DNA from: CAYVQB01 sp964453985
GTDB lineage: Bacteria > Babelota > Babeliae > Babelales > UASB340
DNA: 14,356 nt
NCBI GenBank assembly: GCA_964453985.1
Contig: CAYVQB010000023.1
Location: 1 to 14,356, forward strand
Reading direction: 5' to 3'
The position numbers and the translations under genes are program-made. The notes below the pieces were generated by a model. That model was not told the DNA's origin, ran no database searches, and saw only the letters and a list, made by a program, of their open reading frames with translations. Position 1 is the stretch's first letter. Each line of letters opens with the position of its first letter. This document shows positions 1 to 5,979 of this stretch, one piece after another.

Positions 1-330
<330 letters not shown>

Positions 331-351
331 TTACCTAACTAAAATTTTTAA

Positions 352-645
352 TTACTTAATAAGACCTAATACTTCGTCTTCTTTTAAAATCAAGTATTCT
401 TGACCATCTAAAGCAACTTCTGTTCCGGAATATTTACCAAAAAGAACTTTGTCACCTTTTTTTACTTTTAACTTTGTAATAGAGCCATCATTGTTAAGCT
501 TGCCCTCACCAGCAGCTTCGACTAAACCCATTTGAGTTTTCTCTTGAGCTGTGTCAGGAATAATAATCCCTCCAGCAGAGGTTTGTTCACTTTCTAATCT
601 TTTAATTAATACACGATCGTATAAAGGAAGAATCTTCTGGGACAT
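352..645 (-). CDS. groES: Co-chaperonin GroES (Hsp10)
   Basis: GroES is the heptameric lid of GroEL and acts in the cytoplasm. The 97-residue product has the normal family length. Visible hallmarks are the N-terminal PLYDRVLIK strand, the mobile loop around residues 17-34 with the hydrophobic III (27-29) that docks on GroEL, a central GDKVLFGKYSG segment, and the C-terminal LILKEDEVLGLIK. The start is fixed by a strong AGGAGG at 652-657, six nt upstream of the ATG. It is the first gene of a groES-groEL operon, with a candidate promoter at 686-713 and a terminator for the preceding htrA gene behind it. I did not find the CIRCE heat-shock operator (TTAGCACTC-N9-GAGTGCTAA) in the 5' region. Confidence 0.97.
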   Translation of the reverse strand: MSQKILPLYDRVLIKRLESEQTSAGGIIIPDTAQEKTQMGLVEAAGEGKLNNDGSITKLKVKKGDKVLFGKYSGTEVALDGQEYLILKEDEVLGLIK

Positions 646-685
646 ACAAGGCCTCCTGTTTATAAATTTAACATTACCACATTAG

Positions 686-713
686 ATATTAATGGGTTAA
701 CACACTTTATCAA
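686..713 (-). promoter_or_regulatory. Candidate groESL promoter (-35 and -10)
   Basis: On the minus strand TTGATA (708-713; five of six bases of TTGACA) is followed after 16 nt by TAATAT (686-691; four of six bases of TATAAT). Transcription would start near 679, giving a leader of about 33 nt that carries the AGGAGG of groES. It lies between the htrA terminator and groES, where a promoter is required. Predicted by eye from the sigma-70 consensus only. Confidence 0.4.
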
Positions 714-717
714 AACG

Positions 718-737
718 AAAAACGTAGGTTTCTACGC
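718..737 (-). terminator. Probable intrinsic terminator of the AAA-htrA operon
   Basis: Reading the minus strand, a stem CGTAG / CTACG (736-732 with 727-723) closes a four-base AAAC loop. It can be extended by one G-T pair (737 with 722), and is followed at once by five T residues (722-718). It sits about 110 nt past the htrA stop codon and just before the candidate groES promoter, so it would insulate the two operons. The stem is short (five or six pairs), so strength is uncertain. Confidence 0.5.
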
Positions 738-777
738 AAAAAATTATTATACGACAAAGAAAGAAAAAATCAACACA

Positions 778-847
778 AATCTTATAATAAAAGACTAAGA
801 TTTTTAATAAGATTATATTAAGATTTCTTTTTAAAATTTATAAGATT
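778..847. repeat. Cluster of TAAGATT heptamers with near-helical spacing
   Basis: Four direct copies of TAAGATT begin at 796, 808, 819 and 841, spaced 12, 11 and 22 bp, close to one or two turns of the helix. An inverted copy (AATCTTA) lies at 778-784. The longer arms AATCTTAT (778-785) and ATAAGATT (807-814) form an 8-bp inverted repeat. The cluster fills the stretch between the htrA stop and its terminator. It could be a protein-binding array, an RNA hairpin in the htrA 3' end, or chance repetition in AT-rich DNA. Confidence 0.5.
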
Positions 848-849
848 TA

Positions 850-2364
850 TTATGTTAGTATTTTGCTCATAGAAATGGCAGCAAAAGAACCATCCTCTGC
901 TTTTATATTTAGATACTCACAATCTTGAGCCAGAATAACAGCATCTTTAAAATCCTGTAATGATCTAACTTCAATGCCATTAATCTCATTTAATATATCA
1001 TAAGCTTGAAAACAACGTAATCCATCAATAACAGATCCAGGAACAATATGCGCTATAACAATTTTTGATTCTTTTCTATTTTCAGGCTCATCATATTGCA
1101 AAACATCAGGAAGCTGCAATTGTCCATATTTACAAACAGTCTCTTTTATAAGATTTTTTAACTCGACCAAATGGTTTAAAGTCAATTCCATCACAACCAT
1201 ACCACCAACAGAAAAATACTCAGGCTTTTTGAATTTAGGATGCTCAACGCCAATAGCCAGATTTTCTTCTATATCAACAACAAAAGAAATATCTAAAGGC
1301 TTCTTATCTCTATACACAATAAAATCAATTCTATCACCAATATTAAGACGATCTAACATATCAAAAAGTCTTACTTTATTCTGACACCATTCAACAGTGA
1401 CATAGCCATACCTATCAATCAAAGTATCATTGGCTTTGTAAATAATATCACCCTCCTTTATTCCATTTCTTTGGAACAAAGATCTATCCAATACTTTTGC
1501 AACATAAATTCCACCATCTGTAGGACAACCCAGATAATCTAGAGTATCTTTGCAAGAAAAAGATAATCTACCACCCCAAAATGGATCTTTTAAAAGCTTT
1601 GTGCTGTAGCTACTATTAACAAAACCTTCAACCATTTTATCTATACCGCTTATAGGAATAAAAAATCCAATATTTTGTGCCTCTGGGAAATTACTAACAA
1701 CAATACCTACAACATTTCCAGACTCATCAAGAAAAGGGCCTCCAGAATTGCCGGGATTAACCGCAGCCTCTGTCTGAATTAAATATTGCCCGCCTATAGT
1801 TTGATTACCAGACATATTACCGGTAGAAATTTTTAAATTTTCATGTCCTAATGGATAACCCATAGTCATAAGGTTGGTACCTGTTTCTAAACTGTTTGAC
1901 TCACCCAAATTTAAATATGGAATTTCAGAACTTCCCAAAACATCTTTTAAAGAATCTTTAAAAACTTTAAAGTTGTCTTCTTTTAGCTTTAGAACGGCAA
2001 AATCTCTATCTCTATGGCAACCTACAATTTCTAACTCAAATCTATCTTTACCTAATGCAGGATGCTGCATACGTAGAACACATTCTTGTCCACTGCCAAT
2101 TACATGAAAGTTAGTTAGAATATAACCTTGATCATTAATAAAAAAACCTGAACCTCTTGCGTGCTGAGTAAATGCTGGCTCAATATGAGGTTTAGAGTAA
2201 TCAAATGGTGCCACATCTGCAAAAATCTGAATAACAGCTTTCTCGTTATTTTTTTTAACGTTAATCCAAACATTACTGTCTTGTTGTCCTATTGCCACTA
2301 AATCAAAAGAACAAAAAGAACACGCTAGAAAAATAATTAATAAAATTTTTCTAAATTTAAACAT
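850..2364 (-). CDS. Exported HtrA/Deg family serine endoprotease with two PDZ domains
   Basis: HtrA/Deg proteases degrade or chaperone misfolded envelope proteins. The 504-residue product starts with a Sec-type signal (MFKFRK then a hydrophobic stretch to about 25), so the protease should act in the periplasm. The chymotrypsin-fold domain spans about residues 30-245 with a complete catalytic triad: His87 in TNFHV, Asp121 in RDFAVLKL and Ser207 in NPGNSGGP. A PDZ domain follows at about 275-365 (GDIIYK near 305-310) and a second at about 435-495. The linker segment GGMVVMELTLNHL (388-400) resembles, from memory, the region before the last PDZ of plant Deg9/Deg10-type proteases more than DegP. 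AGGTGGA at 2371-2377 supports the start. It lies 17 nt after an FtsH-like AAA gene, so the two form an operon. The subtype (DegP, DegQ or Deg9-like) is not settled. Confidence 0.93.
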   Translation of the reverse strand: MFKFRKILLIIFLACSFCSFDLVAIGQQDSNVWINVKKNNEKAVIQIFADVAPFDYSKPHIEPAFTQHARGSGFFINDQGYILTNFHVIGSGQECVLRMQHPALGKDRFELEIVGCHRDRDFAVLKLKEDNFKVFKDSLKDVLGSSEIPYLNLGESNSLETGTNLMTMGYPLGHENLKISTGNMSGNQTIGGQYLIQTEAAVNPGNSGGPFLDESGNVVGIVVSNFPEAQNIGFFIPISGIDKMVEGFVNSSYSTKLLKDPFWGGRLSFSCKDTLDYLGCPTDGGIYVAKVLDRSLFQRNGIKEGDIIYKANDTLIDRYGYVTVEWCQNKVRLFDMLDRLNIGDRIDFIVYRDKKPLDISFVVDIEENLAIGVEHPKFKKPEYFSVGGMVVMELTLNHLVELKNLIKETVCKYGQLQLPDVLQYDEPENRKESKIVIAHIVPGSVIDGLRCFQAYDILNEINGIEVRSLQDFKDAVILAQDCEYLNIKAEDGSFAAISMSKILT

Positions 2365-2381
2365 GTAACATCCACCTAATA

Positions 2382-3518
2382 CTATTTTTTATCATCAAGA
2401 TTCAAACTACCAAACCTACCAATAAGATCATCCAAATCTTTTGTGGCTCTCTTTCTTCTTTCTAATTCTTTGTCTAAAGCCTCTTTAAAATGCTTAAAAC
2501 TAACTAAATTAGAATTTGATCTAGCCGCAAACATAACAGCTTCGTTTTTAAGCACCTGCAAATCAGCTCCACTAAAACCTTCAGTATTATCAACTAGATA
2601 GTCAATTTTAACATCTCTATCTAGTTTAGGAAGTTTATTTATGTAATAATTCAGAATATCTCTTCTTGACTCTTTATTCGGATTCGGAATATGAATCTTC
2701 CTTGTAAAACGTCTTAATAGAGCAGGATCTAAGTCATCCGCTGTATTAGTCGCCGCAATAACTATAATTTTATCATTAGAGCTAAAGCCATCCATCTCTG
2801 TTAAAATTTGAGTCAAAGTTCTTCTACGCTCTTCATCCTGGCCAGAACCCCTTCTTGTACCAACAGCGTCCACCTCATCAAAAAACAGGATAGCAGGCGC
2901 GTTTGCTCGCGCATTCGCAAAAACCTCTTTTACTGCATTTGGGCCTTCCCCCACATATTTCAACATCAATGTTGAAGCTGAAACATTATAAAAGCTGCAG
3001 CTAGCTTCATTTGCTATAGCTTTTGCAATAAGAGTTTTACCGTTGCCAGGAGGTCCCTCCAATAAGATTCCTCTAGGCATCTCAGCGCCCAATCTAGTAA
3101 ATCTTTCTGGATGTTTTATGAAGTCAACAACTTCAGTCACGTCTTTTAATTTATCCTGAAGACCTGCAACATCCTTAAATAGAACACTTTTATCACCGGA
3201 AGCTTCATTATGAATATTATTACCTGCAATATTGGCTGGAGACTTAGAATTATCTTTATTATCTGTATTATTAGATGGCCTATTTTGATTATAATTATCA
3301 AGAGCTTCTTGCTTGTGTTGCTGCTCTATTTGATCTATAAGGGCAATGCCACCCAACAACAAAGCTCCTGTAGCAGCTGAAAACAGAATATGTTTTTTAT
3401 CTACACCTCTACCAGAGGACGCAGCAAAACATGGTTTTGAAAAATTACAAATTATTAAAACTAGTAATAATAAAACTAAAAAATTATTTTTATATTTAAT
3501 ACAAACCGAACCAAACAT
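2382..3518 (-). CDS. Membrane-anchored FtsH-like AAA ATPase without a peptidase domain
   Basis: Of 378 residues, two hydrophobic segments (about 13-32 and 43-62) and a low-complexity Asn-rich linker (75-108) precede one AAA module (113-345). The entry VAGLQDKLKDVTEVVDFIKHP is typical of FtsH. Walker A is GPPGNGKT (155-162), the pore loop YVGEG (188-192), Walker B ILFFDEVD (210-217), sensor 1 Asn258, and GFSGADL (314-320) marks the small subdomain. The protein ends about 30 residues beyond the AAA domain, so the FtsH zinc-protease part (HEXXH) is absent; FtsH is normally over 600 residues. The arginine-finger region reads LLRRFTRK, two residues shorter than FtsH's LLRPGRFDR and closer to the RRF of spastin/Vps4-type AAA proteins. 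It probably remodels or unfolds proteins at the inner membrane. It is first in an operon with htrA. Confidence 0.88.
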   Translation of the reverse strand: MFGSVCIKYKNNFLVLLLLVLIICNFSKPCFAASSGRGVDKKHILFSAATGALLLGGIALIDQIEQQHKQEALDNYNQNRPSNNTDNKDNSKSPANIAGNNIHNEASGDKSVLFKDVAGLQDKLKDVTEVVDFIKHPERFTRLGAEMPRGILLEGPPGNGKTLIAKAIANEASCSFYNVSASTLMLKYVGEGPNAVKEVFANARANAPAILFFDEVDAVGTRRGSGQDEERRRTLTQILTEMDGFSSNDKIIVIAATNTADDLDPALLRRFTRKIHIPNPNKESRRDILNYYINKLPKLDRDVKIDYLVDNTEGFSGADLQVLKNEAVMFAARSNSNLVSFKHFKEALDKELERRKRATKDLDDLIGRFGSLNLDDKK

Positions 3519-3572
3519 ATAAAGTCCCCCAAAAACAAATATCCCTCTTAAATTCTTAATTTAGTAACCTAG

Positions 3573-3591
3573 CTTATTTGACACAAATAAG
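3573..3591. promoter_or_regulatory. Perfect 19-bp palindrome, candidate operator
   Basis: CTTATTTG (3573-3580), a three-base ACA spacer and CAAATAAG (3584-3591) form a perfect 8-bp inverted repeat. It lies in the 134-bp region between the divergent AAA-htrA operon (minus) and the lipoprotein gene (plus). Its position, centred about 47 bp from the plausible plus-strand start of transcription and upstream of the minus-strand operon, fits binding by a dimeric regulator. There is no U-tract, so it is not a terminator. The regulator is unknown. Confidence 0.5.
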
Positions 3592-3616
3592 CAAATCGAA
3601 TAACCTGAAAAGCAAG

Positions 3617-3622
3617 TATAAT
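3617..3622 (+). promoter_or_regulatory. Candidate -10 element for the lipoprotein gene
   Basis: An exact TATAAT lies 30 nt upstream of the TTG start, which would leave a leader of about 24 nt. The bases 16 to 18 nt upstream (around 3593-3600) do not match a -35 element, so the promoter may need an activator, perhaps acting at the palindrome 3573-3591. In a genome this AT-rich a chance TATAAT is quite possible. Confidence 0.35.
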
Positions 3623-3635
3623 ACCATATAAACTG

Positions 3636-3649
3636 GTTCCGGGGGGAAC
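3636..3649 (+). promoter_or_regulatory. G-rich ribosome binding site inside a small inverted repeat
   Basis: GTTCC (3636-3640), GGGG and GGAAC (3645-3649) form a perfect 5-bp stem with a four-base loop. The six-G run 3641-3646, which must serve as the Shine-Dalgarno for the TTG at 3653, is partly inside this stem. This may limit translation of the lipoprotein. The G run also decides the start choice, because the frame has a stop at 3629-3631 and no early ATG. Confidence 0.4.
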
Positions 3650-3652
3650 AAT

Positions 3653-4411
3653 TTGTCCATCATTAAAAATATAAACATAAAATTATTGCTTATAATATTT
3701 GCGATATCCCTTACTGGTTGTGCCAGAAAAGACAAAAAAGTATTGCACAACTTTAATACAAGAACTTTTGATTATTCTGCCGAAAAGGAAGAAGTATGTG
3801 TTCGCATCAAAAAACTCTCTGTATTAGAGTTCAAAACTATATTTAATAGCCCTAATTTTGTAAAAAAACACTTCTTAAGTAAACGATACCAGGTCTTACA
3901 ATTATGCTTTGATAATATAAGTAAGCATAACTATATTTTAAACAACAAAAGCCTGGGTATTAAAACTGTTCCCACTGATAAACTATTTTCAAATTTTAAA
4001 AGCAGAATAAACCTGATGTCTTTTCTTTCTATACCATTTTCAACTCTAGCCCTTGCCTTTAAGATAGGGGTAGCAGGCTTTGCAGCCTCAATATTAGCTT
4101 TTATAACTAACCATGATAAAGCCTATGGAAAAGTATCTGAATATGCTTTTACTTATTGCATCCCTATAGCACTGACAATTAGCTTGGCACGCAGCGTAAC
4201 GTTGAACCAACAAAATACTTATAAAAACAATTACACAAAGCTCTTTCTGAACACTCAGGTTTTAGACCTAAAAGAAGAGAAGATAATTCCCAGTCTTACT
4301 GAGTTTAAAAAAATAATCTTTATTAATAAGAGAGATTTAAAACCAAATTTTGATATCACATTATTTGAACAAGATAGTAACAATAGACTTGTTTTTAACG
4401 TCCCAGGCTAA
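3653..4411 (+). CDS. Predicted lipoprotein of unknown function
   Basis: I do not recognise a family. The 252-residue product starts at a TTG preceded by a run of six G; no ATG is available near the N-terminus. The leader MSIIKNINIK plus a hydrophobic stretch ends in LTGC, a clear lipobox, so Cys23 would be lipidated and the protein anchored on the periplasmic face or outer membrane. A long Gly/Ala-rich hydrophobic region at about 121-152 (including GVAGFAAS) and another at about 165-180 suggest a membrane-inserting hairpin. The flanking parts are polar and Lys/Asn-rich. It is transcribed away from the AAA-htrA operon and shares its intergenic region. Its last 51 nt overlap the 3' end of mvaD on the other strand, with no room for a terminator between them. 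Confidence 0.75.
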   Translation: MSIIKNINIKLLLIIFAISLTGCARKDKKVLHNFNTRTFDYSAEKEEVCVRIKKLSVLEFKTIFNSPNFVKKHFLSKRYQVLQLCFDNISKHNYILNNKSLGIKTVPTDKLFSNFKSRINLMSFLSIPFSTLALAFKIGVAGFAASILAFITNHDKAYGKVSEYAFTYCIPIALTISLARSVTLNQQNTYKNNYTKLFLNTQVLDLKEEKIIPSLTEFKKIIFINKRDLKPNFDITLFEQDSNNRLVFNVPG

Positions 4412-5320
4412 ATCCCGATCCAAACAAATAACCTTAACATTAGGCCCAGCATCAATAGTAAAATAACAATTAACGCCCGATTGCTGTAAATCTTTGATTT
4501 TATTAATAACTTCTAAAGTCTCTGGTAGCCAATAATTTATGCTTGGCTTAGAAAGCTGCATGGCTTTATGCATCCCTAAACAATCTTCCTGGGCTAACAT
4601 ACCAACAGTATGAAAATCCCTCTTTTTTATAGCCTCTATCATTTTTGGGATTCTGGCCTCAGATTCAATAAGCCAATCATTATAATAAGAACTTGTCTTA
4701 ATCGTCTGTTGCATGGCAATACGGGAACTTATTGGTTTTTGTTTATCACTAACAACAGCCGTAAAAATTTTGAATTCTGGCCAATAGTTTTGGTCAAACA
4801 ATTGCTGCGCATAAGAATCTGAACCATCAGGGCTTACGCCTTTATGCCACAAAACAAACCCATCATAAATAGACCTACAAGCAGAACCAGAGCCCTGGCG
4901 AGCAAGAATAGATAATTCTTGTTTAGATAAATTTAATTTACAGAATTTATCTAAAGCTAAACTAAGTGCAGCAAGACCACTTGAACTACTTGCAAGACCT
5001 GCAGCGGTAGCAAAATTGTTTTGCGTATTAATTTTAAAATAATTTTTAATGTTATATAATTTTCTGAATTTATCTAAGAAGCTAATAGTTTTGCTATAAA
5101 CAGAACTAGATACACTCTTATTATTAATAATAATGTCATCACAATTATTAGCTGTATTATCTTGTATAGAGGTTGTAGTTTGTAAGTTTGGCAAACTTAT
5201 AGAAAGGCTACTCTTTGTGGGCAAAAACAAATCTTCGTCACGTTTCCCCCAATACTTAATTAATGCAATATTTGCACATGCTTGAACTGTTATTTTTTCC
5301 ATTATAATATCTATATTCAT
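4361..5320 (-). CDS. mvaD: Diphosphomevalonate decarboxylase
   Basis: This GHMP-superfamily enzyme makes isopentenyl diphosphate from mevalonate 5-diphosphate with ATP, the last step of the classical mevalonate pathway, in the cytoplasm. Of 319 residues, the N-terminal NIALIKYWGKRD (17-28, Lys22 in the active site), SSLSISL, the phosphate-binding AAGLASSSSG (106-115) and RQGSGSACRSIYDGF (141-155, Arg149) are diagnostic. Asp290 in DAGPNV is the catalytic aspartate. Length fits the family. Two starts are possible, 5320 and 5302 (MEKITVQ); the second matches the usual N-terminus better, but neither has a good Shine-Dalgarno. It is divergent from ruvA with only 26 nt between starts and overlaps the lipoprotein gene at its 3' end. 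No other mevalonate gene is in the window. Confidence 0.95.
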   Translation of the reverse strand: MNIDIIMEKITVQACANIALIKYWGKRDEDLFLPTKSSLSISLPNLQTTTSIQDNTANNCDDIIINNKSVSSSVYSKTISFLDKFRKLYNIKNYFKINTQNNFATAAGLASSSSGLAALSLALDKFCKLNLSKQELSILARQGSGSACRSIYDGFVLWHKGVSPDGSDSYAQQLFDQNYWPEFKIFTAVVSDKQKPISSRIAMQQTIKTSSYYNDWLIESEARIPKMIEAIKKRDFHTVGMLAQEDCLGMHKAMQLSKPSINYWLPETLEVINKIKDLQQSGVNCYFTIDAGPNVKVICLDRDLAWDVKNKSIVTILFK

Positions 5321-5346
5321 TAAACTTTAAAAATCAAAGGGCAATC

Positions 5347-5879
5347 GTGATAGATTATATCGTTGGAAAAATAAAAAAGATAGATGAAAAAAGCGTAACA
5401 ATGTTAGTTAATGGACTTGGTTTTGGTTTACAGGTACCACAAACAAAAAACTTAATACTAGATAAAGAAGCTGAATTATTTGTGTATACACACTGGAACC
5501 AAGAAAAAGGCCCTTCTCTTTTTGGGTTTCAAAAAGAGATAGAAAAAACTGTCTTTCTATTAATCATAGAATGCCCTAAAATTGGCCCAGGCATTGCAAT
5601 CAAAATTTTATCACAAATAAGTGCCGGAGACTTTTTAGAGATAATTAGCTCTCAAAACGAAAAAGCCTTGAGCAATATAAACGGAATTGGCCCTAAAAAA
5701 GCCGAGCAAATAATCATGCAATTGAAGAGTAAAGTTTCTAAACTTTTAAGTTCTGGCAAAGTCCAAGGCGAAACACAACAAGACTTCACAATGTGGCAAA
5801 ACGTAAATGACGTTCTGATTTCATTGAACTATTCAAAACCAGAGATCACAAAAACTATGCAACATTTAACAGCCAAACA
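5347..5879 (+). CDS. ruvA: Holliday junction DNA-binding protein RuvA, C-terminus lost in the assembly gap
   Basis: RuvA tetramers bind four-way junctions and load the RuvB motor for branch migration. 177 residues are readable before the Ns, against about 190-205 for the family, so only the last helix or so of domain III is missing. Domain I (1-62) contains VNGLGFGLQVP and LFGF. Helix-hairpin-helix motifs are seen at CPKIGPGIA (76-84) and INGIGPKKAEQ (111-121). Domain III begins near 148 with VLISLNYSKPE. The acidic pin, Glu-Asp in E. coli, appears as Glu53-Lys54. The start is GTG with AAAGGG at 5336-5341. No ruvB or ruvC is adjacent in the readable sequence. It converges on the ligase gene inside the gap. 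Confidence 0.95.
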
Positions 5880-5979
5880 NNNNNNNNNNNNNNNNNNNNN
5901 NNNNNNNNNNNNNNNNNNNNNNNNNNNNNNNNNNNNNNNNNNNNNNNNNNNNNNNNNNNNNNNNNNNNNNNNNNNNNNN
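5880..5979. other. Assembly gap (100 N)
   Basis: Exactly 100 N separate the end of readable ruvA from the end of the readable ligase fusion. A round 100 usually marks a scaffold join of unknown length. The 33 codons it could hold are too few for both missing C-termini, so the true gap is probably larger. Confidence 0.97.

Noticed and set aside
778..847. CRISPR-like array
   Set aside because: The repeated unit is only 7 bp with 4- to 15-bp spacers, far below CRISPR repeat and spacer lengths.
646..849. CIRCE operator upstream of groES
   Set aside because: I looked for TTAGCACTC-N9-GAGTGCTAA and found nothing close on either strand.
1874..2107. A 77-codon plus-strand open frame opposite htrA
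   Set aside because: It lies wholly inside the conserved protease domain on the other strand, has no ribosome site, and its translation looks like an antisense shadow.
2290..2364. Lipoprotein signal in HtrA (a Cys at residue 15 after FLA)
   Set aside because: The hydrophobic part before the Cys is too short and the lipobox is poor. A normal signal peptide fits better.
3578..3622. TTGACA at 3578-3583 as the -35 partner of TATAAT at 3617
   Set aside because: The spacing is 33 nt, twice the workable 16-18. The TTGACA is better explained as part of the 19-bp palindrome.
5855..5979. Apparent continuation of the ligase frame through the Ns into ruvA
   Set aside because: The few residues beyond the gap are antisense ruvA. 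The ligase is readable only down to 5980.
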